From Xanthomarina arctica (lineage in GTDB: Bacteria; Bacteroidota; Bacteroidia; Flavobacteriales; Flavobacteriaceae), in NCBI RefSeq assembly GCF_014638915.1, contig NZ_BMFQ01000002.1, forward strand, positions 558,001 through 622,000: DNA of 64,000 nt, in the 5' to 3' direction. The position numbers and the translations under genes are program-made. Below are positions 17,018 to 26,198 of the stretch, one piece after another. The notes beneath the pieces are model-generated. The model saw only the letters and a list, made by a program, of their open reading frames with translations. It did no database searches and was not told the DNA's origin. How positions within the stretch are numbered: position 1 is the first letter of the stretch; each line of letters opens with the position of its first letter.

Positions 17018-18331
17018 TTATTTTAAAGCATCTGAATAAGCTTGCACTTCATCCAGTACACGCAATAAATTCCCACTCCAAATCATCTGAATCTCTTCTT
17101 CGGTATAACCACGTTTTACCATCTCCAGAGTGACATTAAAGGTTTCTGAGGCATTGTTCCAGTCTTCAATACCACCGCCACCATCAAAATCGCTACTAAT
17201 TCCAACATGTTCTATACCAATTTTATCGACTATATAATCGATGTGATCTACCAAGTCGGCAACATTAACGTTAGGAGGGAAGCCCTCAATTTTATTGGCT
17301 CTGGTATTTGCTAAATCCAGAACCTTTTTATAATATCCAAAAAATGATTCTTGTTCTTCAGGAACCAGAGCCATCACTTCCTTTTTAGTTGTATACCATG
17401 TAACACCTAATGAATCTGCAACCTCTTGTTGTATGGCTATTATTTCAGCATTTCTTTTATTCATTTTATTAATATTCAAATAATCGTCTAAAGCAACTAC
17501 TTGCACAACACCTCCATTTTCTTTTAACCATTGCAATTGCTCATCATCTAAATTTCTACTAACATCGCTAAGTGCTCTTGCAGAAGAATGTGAAGCAATA
17601 ATTGGCACTTGACTTAACTCAATCATTTGTTTCATGGCTTCTTTTGAAGGATGTGAGACATCTATCATCATACCCAATCGGTTCATTTCAACAATCACTT
17701 CCTTTCCTAAAACACTTAATCCATTATGCAACCAAATACTATCATTTTCACCTGTATTGCTATCGCTTAACTGACTGTGTCCATTATGAGCCAAAGACAT
17801 ATATCTTGCGCCAAGATTATAGAATTTTTCAACATTTGTAATATCTAGTCCAATTGGATAGCCATTTTCAATACCAATCATCGCGATTTTTTTGCCAGAG
17901 TCATTAATGCGTCTTACATCGTTCGAGGTTAAAGCTAACTCTATTTGATCTGGTGCTAATTCTTCGGTTAGTTTATGAATGGCTTCAAATTTAGCCATAG
18001 CATTCGCATAAGCCTTTTCATAACCTTCATCTGTTAAGGTGTCTTGCCCTGTGTAAACAATAAACCAAACGGCATCCAAGCCTCCAGCTTTCATTTTTGG
18101 TAAGGTAATTTGCGAGCTAAGATCTTGGGTGTAATTAATGGAATCTGTAAAATTACTTACATCTATATCATCATGCGTATCAAGGGTAATAACGCGTTCG
18201 TGAATCACTTTTGCTCGTTCTATTAATGCTAAGGAATCCTTTTTAATGCTTGAATCTTCCGGTTGTTTGACGTCTTGTTTACAAGAAATAAAAGTTAGTA
18301 TGGAAGCTAAAATTAAAAGATTGGTTTTCAT
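17018..18331 (-). CDS. membrane dipeptidase (peptidase M19) lipoprotein
   Basis: 437 residues with a lipoprotein signal (lipobox TFISC, Cys 17). The M19 zinc-dipeptidase fold is supported by LDTHDDID (metal-binding HxD), GIENGYPIG (bridging Glu), DVSHPS and ASHSSARAL (metal His), and GISSDFDGGGG. It hydrolyses dipeptides at the envelope. Length is at the upper end for renal-dipeptidase-type enzymes. A diverged 3' remnant of a sister gene remains at 16302-16361, so a tandem pair probably existed before. Confidence 0.93.
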   Translation of the reverse strand: MKTNLLILASILTFISCKQDVKQPEDSSIKKDSLALIERAKVIHERVITLDTHDDIDVSNFTDSINYTQDLSSQITLPKMKAGGLDAVWFIVYTGQDTLTDEGYEKAYANAMAKFEAIHKLTEELAPDQIELALTSNDVRRINDSGKKIAMIGIENGYPIGLDITNVEKFYNLGARYMSLAHNGHSQLSDSNTGENDSIWLHNGLSVLGKEVIVEMNRLGMMIDVSHPSKEAMKQMIELSQVPIIASHSSARALSDVSRNLDDEQLQWLKENGGVVQVVALDDYLNINKMNKRNAEIIAIQQEVADSLGVTWYTTKKEVMALVPEEQESFFGYYKKVLDLANTRANKIEGFPPNVNVADLVDHIDYIVDKIGIEHVGISSDFDGGGGIEDWNNASETFNVTLEMVKRGYTEEEIQMIWSGNLLRVLDEVQAYSDALK

Positions 18332-18429
18332 GATTTTATTTGTTTGGTTTAGAGTAGAAAGTTACAAAAAAGAAAATCAAGTTTTAGATATCCTTAAAAA
18401 TTGTATATTTATTCATCAACTTATAAAAA

Positions 18430-18849
18430 ATGATTATAAAAATATTTTTATCACTATCGTTACTTATATGGAATTCAAGTTGCAAAAAAGATGAAGATCC
18501 TTATACTTGGAAATCATTAAAGGTTTCTGCATCCGCTTATAATTCAGTAAGTTATCAGACAAGTGAAAATCCGCACATCACTGCATTTGGGGACAGTCTT
18601 ATTCCAGGGAAAAAATATATAGCCGTTTCAAGAGATTTGTTAGCACTAGGTTTAGACCACAATACGCCTGTGAAAATTACAGGTTTAGAAGGTGTTTATT
18701 TAGTAAAAGATAAGATGAATAGTCGCTGGACCAATAAAATAGATATCTATATGGGAACAGATATCGAGGCTGCTAAAATTTGGGGTAGGAAGAAAGTAAA
18801 CATCGAATACGGAATTATAGAAGATGACCTTGAAATATTAAATGATTAA
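18430..18849 (+). CDS. 3D-domain (MltA/RlpA-like double-psi barrel) lipoprotein
   Basis: 139 residues. A lipoprotein signal ends in WNSSCKK (Cys 18). The mature part carries the 3D domain: SASAYNSV near residue 35, then ISV-type strand YIAVSRDLLALGLDHNTPVKITG and VKDKMNSRWTNKIDIYMGTD, where Asp residues line the groove. 3D domains bind or cleave peptidoglycan in related proteins; catalytic activity here is unproved. Confidence 0.85.
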   Translation: MIIKIFLSLSLLIWNSSCKKDEDPYTWKSLKVSASAYNSVSYQTSENPHITAFGDSLIPGKKYIAVSRDLLALGLDHNTPVKITGLEGVYLVKDKMNSRWTNKIDIYMGTDIEAAKIWGRKKVNIEYGIIEDDLEILND

Positions 18850-18883
18850 AAAAAAAGTCAGCATAAACATGCTGACTTTTTTA
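18848..18883. terminator. bidirectional terminator
   Basis: AAAAAGTCAGCA / TGCTGACTTTTT stem with a 6-nt loop. It ends the 3D-domain gene and, on the other strand, the small-protein cluster. Confidence 0.88.
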
Positions 18884-18903
18884 GTTAGACTAATCTCAAA
18901 TTA

Positions 18904-19035
18904 TTAATGGGCAAAACGTTTTATGCCTGTCCAAAGTTCATCTTCGGAGTTATTAAATCTCTTAGCGAGTTTATTAATTGAAAAATGTTTTACTTTTTCG
19001 TAAGAATCTCTGGAAATTTTAATAACTGCTTTCAT
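18904..19035 (-). CDS. small basic protein, 43 residues
   Basis: ATG at 19035, stop at 18904. It begins MKAVIKISRDSYEKVKHFSI and ends GIKRFAH; Lys/Arg-rich, no signal peptide or hydrophobic segment. It is last of three small genes on the minus strand and ends 21 bp before a strong terminator. I recognise no family. The clean ATG-to-stop layout and the position before a terminator support it being expressed. Confidence 0.55.
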   Translation of the reverse strand: MKAVIKISRDSYEKVKHFSINKLAKRFNNSEDELWTGIKRFAH

Positions 19036-19080
19036 TTTGATTGGTTTTAAATAGATCCTCCGAAGCTTTTGGCGAAGGAG

Positions 19081-19115
<35 letters not shown>

Positions 19116-19133
19116 GATTTGTTTTAGATCCAG

Positions 19134-19220
19134 TTATCTGAATCTTCTATTACTATTCCAAGTAAATCCTTTACTGGTGCTTACTCTATCTGTAATTTGA
19201 TTGTTGTTTAAAGTTCTCAT
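19134..19220 (-). CDS. 28-residue small protein, copy 1
   Basis: Begins MRTLNNNQITDRVSTSKGFT and ends NRRFR, with a WN in between. It is 22/28 identical to the neighbouring copy at 19267-19353, with conservative changes (I/V, F/Y, F/Y), so it is under protein-level constraint. Arg-rich C-terminus; no hydrophobic stretch. Function unknown: it could be a small regulator, a leader peptide or a peptide precursor. Confidence 0.65.
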   Translation of the reverse strand: MRTLNNNQITDRVSTSKGFTWNSNRRFR

Positions 19221-19266
19221 GATTTCTATGTTTTATTGATTGATTATTGGTTTTTGATTGATACGT

Positions 19267-19353
19267 TTATCTGTATCTTCTTTTACAATTCCAGGTATAT
19301 CCTTTACTTGTACTTACTCTGTCTGTTACTTGGTTGCTGTTTAAAGTTCTCAT
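19267..19353 (-). CDS. 28-residue small protein, copy 2
   Basis: Begins MRTLNSNQVTDRVSTSKGYT and ends KRRYR; it contains one Cys (WNC) absent from copy 1. It is the first gene of the minus-strand cluster 19353 to 18904. About 250 bp of AT-rich sequence without other genes lies upstream, presumably with the promoter. Confidence 0.65.
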   Translation of the reverse strand: MRTLNSNQVTDRVSTSKGYTWNCKRRYR

Positions 19354-19621
19354 AATTTTAAGTTTTAAAGATTGATTGATACTAAATAGACGACAGGTAT
19401 TTTAAATTGTTACAGTACTATGTATAACATAATAGATTTTTAACATTATTTAACAGAAAAACAGGGGAGTAACGCCATAAAAAAAAGGTGTAAGAAGACT
19501 GAAACAAGGTTATTTCATTAAAGTTTTGATAAAAAATTGCATATTATATTATAAGGAACGATTTTTGAACTTATAACTTTTTTTATTTTAATTCGTTATC
19601 TTTAAACTTATAACCCAAACC

Positions 19622-20311
19622 ATGAAATATATTTGTTTCATTATATGTTGTTTTCTTTCCTTATCTGCATTTTCTCAAATAGATGCTAGTCAAGAATCAA
19701 CCAGTATTCCGGCTATTCAAAGTAATGAAGGTAGTACAGGAACTTTGCTGTTAGAATCAAAACCCATTGAAAATAATGGTTTAAGCATTCCTAATTCTGG
19801 TAAAGTTAATGGGCTGTCAATTCCAAATCAAAGTGAGATGCCAGATCCTAATAAAAAGGAATTCTCCATGTTTAATAGTGAAGAATTTGGAAATCCTGCA
19901 GAATTATATACCAAACAAATTAAACAACACACTAAATATACTAAGGAAGAAGGTGGCTCTAGAGAAAATGGTAGTACAACTAACCAATATCTAGGAGATT
20001 TTACTACTGGGGTTTCTCAAGTAAATGTTATTTATAGAGATCATCAATATCCAGATGGCGATCGTGTACGTGTTTTTGTAAACGACGATGTGGTTATTCA
20101 AAATGCTTTATTGCAAACTTCATTTAATGGTTTTCAATTAAATTTGGTTGAAGGCATTAATAAAATAGATTTTCAGGCATTAAATCAGGGGAGTTCTGGG
20201 CCGAATACTGCCGAACTTCAAATACTTGATAGTACTGGAAACATCATTGCTACAGGTGTTTGGAATCTTGCTACTGGGGTAAAAGCGACCTTGATTGTAA
20301 TTAAAGAATAA
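19622..20311 (+). CDS. secreted protein with a C-terminal beta-sandwich-like domain
   Basis: 229 residues with a signal peptide ending FSQ (residue 19). A polar linker (about 20-110) contains the duplicated phrase LSIPN (NGLSIPNSGK, NGLSIPNQSE). The C-terminal domain (about 120-229) is strand-rich: VNVIYRDHQYPDGDRVRVFVNDD, LVEGINKIDFQALNQGSSGPNTAEL. It has no Por secretion tail. I do not recognise the family; periplasmic or exported. It converges on the pseudouridine synthase gene with an 11-bp overlap. Confidence 0.75.
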   Translation: MKYICFIICCFLSLSAFSQIDASQESTSIPAIQSNEGSTGTLLLESKPIENNGLSIPNSGKVNGLSIPNQSEMPDPNKKEFSMFNSEEFGNPAELYTKQIKQHTKYTKEEGGSRENGSTTNQYLGDFTTGVSQVNVIYRDHQYPDGDRVRVFVNDDVVIQNALLQTSFNGFQLNLVEGINKIDFQALNQGSSGPNTAELQILDSTGNIIATGVWNLATGVKATLIVIKE

Positions 20312-20882
20312 GGTTTAATTCTTTTACATCTCCAGGTTGCATTTGGTTTAATTTAAAATCACCTATTCGAACACGAACCAATCTTAAGGTTGGAAATCCA
20401 ACTACGGCCGTCATTTTTCGAACTTGTCTAAACTTGCCCTCGGTTATAGTTATTGAAAACCAACTTGTAGGGCCATGTTTTTGATCTCTAACAAAACGTT
20501 CGGGTATATTATCTGGCACTGTTTCAAAAAGGAAAGCAACAGAAGGTTTGGTTAGATAGGGTTTTCCTTCTACTGATATTTCCACCCCTTGTCTCAACTT
20601 TTCTAGAGCTAGGGGAGTCATAATACCATCAACCATTACGTAATATTCCTTTTCAACTTGCGAACTTCTAATATAATCGCTCATTTTTCCATCGGTTGTT
20701 AATAATAGTAAACCTTCAGATTTTTCATCTAATCTTCCAATCGCCATCACATTTTCTGGGAATTCAAAAAGGGTTCCTAATAATTTTTTGTTTCGTCTTT
20801 TATTCTGATTATTAACAAATTGACTCAGATAACCATAAGGTTTATAGAGCTTAAAATGCAGGTGTTTTTCAGAATCAGACAT
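20301..20882 (-). CDS. 23S rRNA pseudouridine synthase (RsuA/RluE family)
   Basis: 193 residues. It starts with FKLYKPYGYLSQF and carries the catalytic motif GRLDEKSEGLLLLTTDG (Asp near 52), then EKEYYVMVDG and EGKFRQVRKMTAVVGFPTLRLVRVRIG. No N-terminal S4 domain is present, as in RluE, which modifies U2457 of 23S rRNA; the exact target is inferred. Confidence 0.9.
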   Translation of the reverse strand: MSDSEKHLHFKLYKPYGYLSQFVNNQNKRRNKKLLGTLFEFPENVMAIGRLDEKSEGLLLLTTDGKMSDYIRSSQVEKEYYVMVDGIMTPLALEKLRQGVEISVEGKPYLTKPSVAFLFETVPDNIPERFVRDQKHGPTSWFSITITEGKFRQVRKMTAVVGFPTLRLVRVRIGDFKLNQMQPGDVKELNLIL

Positions 20883-21010
20883 AATATAACTAATTATTAA
20901 AGTATATTAAAAGAAAGAAGCACTTCTTAAAAATATCTTATTAACTGCAAATGTTAAAAAAACTTAAGAATATTATTCGCTTTAAATCTAAAAAAACTAA
21001 GAAAAGAGCT

Positions 21011-21018
21011 TATTTTTG
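21011..21018 (+). promoter_or_regulatory. TAnnTTTG -7 box
   Basis: TATTTTTG, 17 bp before the helicase ATG. No convincing TTG at the expected upstream distance, so this is half of a promoter only. Confidence 0.4.
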
Positions 21019-21035
21019 CACATTACAAATTTTTT

Positions 21036-22595
21036 ATGAGCAAGACAGTTACATCTTTAGAATTAGAAGAAAGACGAGAAGGAAAGAACCTTTATAGCTA
21101 CCAAAAAGGTGCTATTGATAAGATTTTTAAATGCTTTGAAGAGGCTCCAGAAGATTACCATTTACTGTATCAATTACCAACTGGTGGAGGAAAAACAGTT
21201 ATTTTCTCTGAAATAGTTAGACAATATTTAAAACATCACAAGAAAAAAGTGCTGGTTATGACTCATAGAATCGAGTTATGCCGACAAACTTCAACCATGT
21301 TAGAAGAATTTGGTGTGGACAACAAAGTGGTTAGTAGTAAAGCCAATTTGGAAGACCAAGCACAATTTAGTTGTTTTGTAGCTATGGTTGAAACCTTGAA
21401 TAACCGTTTGCAAGAAGGTAAACTGGATATTTCTGATATTGGACTTGTTATTATTGATGAGGCGCATTACAATTCCTTTACCAAGCTCTTTAAGTTTTTT
21501 GAAAAATCTTTTATCTTAGGGGTAACAGCAACTCCTTTAAGCTCGAACATTAAATTACCAATGAAAGACAACTACAACGAATTGATTGTAGGTGAAACTA
21601 TCGAGTCTTTAATTAGTAATGAGTTTCTTTCTCAAGCAGATTTTTATTCCTATAATGTAGGGTTAACCTCTTTGGTTGTTGGTGCAAATGGAGATTATAC
21701 CGTAAAATCTTCAGAAGATTTATACACCAATAACGACATGCTTACTAAGTTAATGCAAGCATATGAAGAACGTTGTAAAGGAAAGAAAACCCTAATTTTT
21801 AATAACGGTATTAATACCTCTTTACATGTTTACGATACCTTCCGTACGGCGGGATATCCTGTGGCTCATTTAGATAATACCAATACAAAAAAAGAAAGAC
21901 GTAAAATATTAAAATGGTTTAATCAGACTCCTGATGCTATTTTAACTTCAGTAAGTATTTTAACTACTGGGTTCGATGAGCCAACTGTAGATGCCATTAT
22001 CCTTAATAGAGCAACCAAATCCTTGACACTTTATTACCAAATGATTGGACGTGGTTCGCGTATTCTACATAACAAAAATAGATTTACTGTTATTGATTTA
22101 GGGAATAACCTTCATAGGTTTGGACCTTGGGGTGCCGATTTAGATTGGCAACGTATCTTTAAATCGCCTAGCTATTATCTTGATAATATTTTAAGTGATG
22201 AAGAGTTAGAAGATAATTTTAGATATGAAATGCCGGACGACTTACGTGCTGAGTTTGGAAAATCGGATGTGGTTTATTTCAACATTAAAGAAACCTATAT
22301 TGATGCTGTTAGAAATGGAGAATCATCTAAAGTAGTTTTAGAACGCTCTATTGAACATCATGTAAAAATATGTGTTGAAAACAGTGAAGATTTGTACGAC
22401 GCTTTAGATTTGGCTAAGAAACTTGGAGACGATATTGATTATAGAATCCATCGTTATACCAAATGTATTAGCAAGAGCACCTTTAATTTTGTAGAATGGT
22501 TGAAAGACGATTATAGAAAAAAATTAAGAGCTTACTTAAGATCTAATTTCGATGAAGTTTTTCTAGAAGTACATGGCAGACCAGTCGAAGATTAA
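21036..22595 (+). CDS. superfamily 2 DEAD/DEAH-box helicase
   Basis: 519 residues. Q-like SYQKGAIDKI; Walker A LPTGGGKT (residues 47-54); VLVMTHRIELCRQT; DEAH box in VIIDEAHYNSF (about 140); SAT-equivalent GVTATPL; motif V/VI with TTGFDEPTVDAIILNRATKSLTLYYQMIGRGSR. The layout (type III restriction-like ResIII plus helicase-C) fits Bacteroidota proteins related to RadD/YejH. The C-terminal 130 residues are not recognised. Likely acts in DNA repair. Confidence 0.88.
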   Translation: MSKTVTSLELEERREGKNLYSYQKGAIDKIFKCFEEAPEDYHLLYQLPTGGGKTVIFSEIVRQYLKHHKKKVLVMTHRIELCRQTSTMLEEFGVDNKVVSSKANLEDQAQFSCFVAMVETLNNRLQEGKLDISDIGLVIIDEAHYNSFTKLFKFFEKSFILGVTATPLSSNIKLPMKDNYNELIVGETIESLISNEFLSQADFYSYNVGLTSLVVGANGDYTVKSSEDLYTNNDMLTKLMQAYEERCKGKKTLIFNNGINTSLHVYDTFRTAGYPVAHLDNTNTKKERRKILKWFNQTPDAILTSVSILTTGFDEPTVDAIILNRATKSLTLYYQMIGRGSRILHNKNRFTVIDLGNNLHRFGPWGADLDWQRIFKSPSYYLDNILSDEELEDNFRYEMPDDLRAEFGKSDVVYFNIKETYIDAVRNGESSKVVLERSIEHHVKICVENSEDLYDALDLAKKLGDDIDYRIHRYTKCISKSTFNFVEWLKDDYRKKLRAYLRSNFDEVFLEVHGRPVED

Positions 22596-22740
22596 TTAAG
22601 ATACTTGCCATTTTATAAGGATTTTAAAGTGAAGGTTGTGAAAATATAGTCTGTTTTCCTCATAACTTATATAAAACCTGATAAAAGTCAATTTATATCT
22701 TTTAAATTAATAATATCTTTAAACTTTAAATAGTTTATAT

Positions 22741-23592
22741 ATGAAAAAGATATTATTACCAACAGATTTTTCTGAGAATTCCTGGGAAGCTTCACTTTAT
22801 GCTTTAAATTTATTTAAGAATGAGACATGTACATTTTACATCATGCATTCTTTAGAGCCTTTAGTATCGGCTCCATCTACAGCTGTTTCTTCTAAAAGAG
22901 CTAGCGAAGCCATTAGTAAATCCAGACTTAGTGAATCTAAAACAGAATTAGAGAGCGAATTAAAAAGGCTTCATGAACTTCCGAAAAATGATAAACATAC
23001 TTTCGAGACTATTATAGCTCATGACTATTTTTTAGAAGCTGTAAGATCTTCAGTTAAAAAACTAGACATTCAAATAGTGATTGTTGGTACCAAAGGAGCT
23101 AGTGGTATTAAAGAAATGACCATTGGTAGCAACACGTCCAACTTAATCAATAAACAATCCTGTCCAATTATTGCTGTACCTCAAAACGCTTTAAGCCACA
23201 ACATGTTGGAAATAGGGTTTGCGAGTGATTTTAGTATTAGTGACTACGGAAACGAGCTTAACTTATTAAAAGAAATTGCTGTAGCCAATAAATCTAAAAT
23301 ATCTCTGGTTCATGTCCTTCACAAAAATGATGAACTGTCTACAGAAGCATTGGAAAACAAAATAGTTTTAGAAGCTACTTTGAAACCTTTGGCTATCGAT
23401 TTTTATCTTATTAAAGATGTAGCGGTAGAAGTAGGGACTCGTGTTTTTAGTGAAAGCAGAAGATTAGGAATGCTTTGTATTATCAATAAGAAACATAGTT
23501 TCTTTGAGAAGCTTTTCAATAAGAGCAATAGCAAGTCTATTAGTAGTCATCTAAATGTACCTTTACTCATTATCAATCACGAGACAGCATAA
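22741..23592 (+). CDS. tandem universal stress protein (UspA)
   Basis: 283 residues: two UspA domains (about 1-147 and 155-283). The first starts KKILLPTDFSENSWEASLYAL and has IVIVGTKGASGIKEMTIGSNTSNLINKQSCPIIAVP, the nucleotide-binding G-x2-G-x9-G-S/T pattern. The second is diverged and lacks that pattern, so ATP binding is expected in the first domain only. Cytoplasmic, probably stress-induced. Confidence 0.92.
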   Translation: MKKILLPTDFSENSWEASLYALNLFKNETCTFYIMHSLEPLVSAPSTAVSSKRASEAISKSRLSESKTELESELKRLHELPKNDKHTFETIIAHDYFLEAVRSSVKKLDIQIVIVGTKGASGIKEMTIGSNTSNLINKQSCPIIAVPQNALSHNMLEIGFASDFSISDYGNELNLLKEIAVANKSKISLVHVLHKNDELSTEALENKIVLEATLKPLAIDFYLIKDVAVEVGTRVFSESRRLGMLCIINKKHSFFEKLFNKSNSKSISSHLNVPLLIINHETA

Positions 23593-23595
23593 AAC

Positions 23596-23632
23596 AAAAA
23601 AGACGTTATCTAAATGGATAACGTCTTTTTTT
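23596..23632. terminator. bidirectional terminator
   Basis: AAAAAGACGTTATC / GATAACGTCTTTTT stem with 6-nt loop between the convergent usp and ompA-like genes. Confidence 0.88.
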
Positions 23633-23667
23633 TGGATTAAGAAATATAATATTTGATCTAAAATGTA

Positions 23668-24495
23668 TTAGTTTGAAGACATAAGGGCAAAAAACTTATC
23701 GATGTTAGGCATGATGATTATGCGTGTACGTCTGTTTTTAGCTCTGTTGTCGTTTGTATCATTTGGATATAAAGGCAGGTAGAAACTTCTTCCAGCTGCA
23801 ATTAATTTCTCAGGAGCTACTTTATAATCTGATTGTAATTTTTTAACTACAGAAGTAGCACGAAGTACACTTAAATCCCAGTTATCTTTAACAGCCGCGT
23901 TAGCTACCATTGTTTGATTGTCTGTATGACCTTCAACCATAACATCTAAGCTTTCTTCAGAATTGATAACATCAGCAATCTTTTGTAAAATATCGTTTGC
24001 TTTGTTACTTACGTGATAGCTTCCAGAGTTAAATAACATATCGTCTGCAATTGAAATCATTACTACCGTTTCATTAATATCAATGGCAAGATCTTCATCT
24101 TCATTCATGTTATTAATGGTTTTACGTAAGTTGTAACTCACAGCTAAATTCATAGAATCTTTTAGCGTTTTAGCTTGAGCTAAAGCATTTTGATCTACGT
24201 TTTTAAGCGTCGCTTCCATTTGCTTTCTAACATCTTTAGAAATTACAACATCATCACCTACAACTACTATTTGAGAATCATTCTCTGCAGTTAAGGAATT
24301 AATTTTTGTGTTATAGATATCTATTCTAGCTTGAATTTCATCGAATTTAGCTTCTAGATCTTCTTTTTCAATTTGTGTTTTTTGTAATTGGCTAATAATT
24401 TCACCATTCTCTTGTTCTAAGGCTACGTATTTCTTTTTTGAAACACAGGCAGTCAATAAAATTCCGGTTAGTAGAAAGATTGATACTTTTTTCAT
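23668..24495 (-). CDS. OmpA-family peptidoglycan-binding lipoprotein
   Basis: 275 residues. Signal lipobox LLTACVSKKK (Cys 17), then a coiled coil (about 25-70) and an OmpA_C domain (about 140-265): MLFNSGSYHVSNKANDIL, VMVEGHTDNQ, LSVLRATSVVKKL and NRAKNRRTRIII. The conserved Asp and Arg that hold diaminopimelate (HTD, NRRTRI) are present. It should tether the outer membrane to the cell wall. Confidence 0.92.
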   Translation of the reverse strand: MKKVSIFLLTGILLTACVSKKKYVALEQENGEIISQLQKTQIEKEDLEAKFDEIQARIDIYNTKINSLTAENDSQIVVVGDDVVISKDVRKQMEATLKNVDQNALAQAKTLKDSMNLAVSYNLRKTINNMNEDEDLAIDINETVVMISIADDMLFNSGSYHVSNKANDILQKIADVINSEESLDVMVEGHTDNQTMVANAAVKDNWDLSVLRATSVVKKLQSDYKVAPEKLIAAGRSFYLPLYPNDTNDNRAKNRRTRIIIMPNIDKFFALMSSN

Positions 24496-24706
24496 AATTT
24501 AAGTTTCTTGTTTTTGATTACTCTATATCTACGGTAATGTTAGGTTAATGGACGTTTGAGATGTGATTTTATAATTTCTTTAACAAATTAAAATGATAAA
24601 AATGGCATCAAATAATTAGAAGTTAATGACTTACATTTTAAATAAAAAACTCAGTTGTTTTACCTTTTTCCCTGCTAAACTCAACATTAATCATTAAAAT
24701 TAAGCA

Positions 24707-24844
24707 TTATAAAACATTAAATACATAGCCTAATAACCAATAAAGGATTAAAAAGACAACAACGGTTCCAATGCATCCGCATTTACCACCACCTATTTTT
24801 TTTGCTCCCCAGGCAGCACCAATAATTTGTAATAATTTCTTCAT
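24707..24844 (-). CDS. small membrane protein, 45 residues
   Basis: Starts MKKLLQIIGAAWGAKKIGGG and continues KCGCIG, then a single hydrophobic helix of about 18 residues (TVVVFLILYWLLGYVF). The CxC next to a Gly-rich turn before the membrane helix is distinctive. It fills an otherwise empty 630-bp gap; the flanks 24496-24706 and 24845-25123 show nothing else. No function known to me. Confidence 0.65.
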   Translation of the reverse strand: MKKLLQIIGAAWGAKKIGGGKCGCIGTVVVFLILYWLLGYVFNVL

Positions 24845-25123
24845 AATTAATTATTCTTGTTTTAGATTCTTAGAAACATCATGCTTGGAATCATCCTAGA
24901 ATCCAAAAGCAACTGACTTCCTTAAAACTAAGATACAAAACTTTCATTTGTTTTTAAATACTAAAAATGTTTTGAGGTCACAATTTTATTAATGGCATTA
25001 AAAAAAGGTCCATAGAAAGAAATGAGAGCCTTCCTATAGTTTAAAAATAATAAGAAGTTTACATCCACTTATTTTGTTCAGTGATGTATTGGTATGAATA
25101 AGGGAGCGAAATGGAAATATTAG

Positions 25124-26140
25124 CTATTTACTTTTTAAAGTAATGATTTTTCCGTCTCTATAAACAGTGACTGTGAATTTTGGGTTATCATTTATACTAT
25201 TGGTAAAGTCGGCTAATTTATTTAGAGCCTCATCGCTTAAATCGAATGTAATATCGTTATATCCTAAAATAATATCACCACCTAAGATTAATTTCTGATT
25301 ATTGATAACACCTTCAACATCTCCGCCTTTTATTCCCATTTTACCAAAAATAGAACTCTCTACTACGCGTTGTACCAGTAAAGCGTGAGCTTGTGGTACG
25401 TTTAAAAGCTTACACTCTTCGGTAGTAAGGGTGTGCATATCTGCACCAAGCCAAGGCATTTTATCATTTAATAATAATTTGGTAGCTAAGTTCGATGTGG
25501 TAGCATAACCAATACCATCAAAGCCACCAGATTGAGAGGTAATAAAACTTACAATACCTACAACTTCACCTTTTAAATTAAACATTGGGCCTCCAGAGTT
25601 ACCAGTATTAATGGCCGCGTCTGTTTGGATAAATTCTGTATTACTAAATGGGTTTTTCCCGGTGCCTTGTTTTCTTATACCACTTACATAACCAGATGAA
25701 AGCGAGGCTCCTTGTCCGTAAGGTGCGCCAATTACAAAGATACGTTCTCCAATTTTTAAAGAATCTGAATCCCCTAACTTTACTGTAACCGGGTTGATGC
25801 GTGGTCTAAACAATTTAATTAGGGCAATATCAGCAGTTTTATATGAGCTTACTACAGTTGCAGGAATAATGTCTCCATCAGGGAATAATACGTTAATCTT
25901 TTCAGGAACTGTAACGACATGAGCAGCAGTTATAATTAACCTATCTGAGATCATGAAGCCAGAACCCAGACCATCTTTAGTAACTACATTCGATTTTGAA
26001 CCTACAGTGGTGACAATTTCCTTTTCAGAAGTAAAAATAATGACAACAGCAGGACTTACTTCTTTATAAAGTTTGGACAGGTCTTGCGCATTTACAGCGA
26101 AACTCATGAATGCTAATAGTACAAAGGAAAGATGTTTCAT
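25124..26140 (-). CDS. HtrA/DegP-like serine protease with one PDZ domain
   Basis: About 338 residues. The ATG at 26140 gives a clean signal peptide (MKHLSFVLLAFMSFAVNAQ). The trypsin-like domain has His in ITAAHVV (about 73), Asp in TADIALIKL (about 104) and Ser in NTGNSGGPMFN (about 182), so the triad is complete. The C-terminal part (about 235-338) reads as a PDZ domain. Periplasmic quality-control protease of family S1C; one PDZ only, as in DegS. Confidence 0.9.
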   Translation of the reverse strand: MKHLSFVLLAFMSFAVNAQDLSKLYKEVSPAVVIIFTSEKEIVTTVGSKSNVVTKDGLGSGFMISDRLIITAAHVVTVPEKINVLFPDGDIIPATVVSSYKTADIALIKLFRPRINPVTVKLGDSDSLKIGERIFVIGAPYGQGASLSSGYVSGIRKQGTGKNPFSNTEFIQTDAAINTGNSGGPMFNLKGEVVGIVSFITSQSGGFDGIGYATTSNLATKLLLNDKMPWLGADMHTLTTEECKLLNVPQAHALLVQRVVESSIFGKMGIKGGDVEGVINNQKLILGGDIILGYNDITFDLSDEALNKLADFTNSINDNPKFTVTVYRDGKIITLKSK

Positions 26141-26198
26141 ATAATAGGTACTTTGTTTTTTTGTGCAAAAATACATATTATTTATAGAAGTTGGGGTT

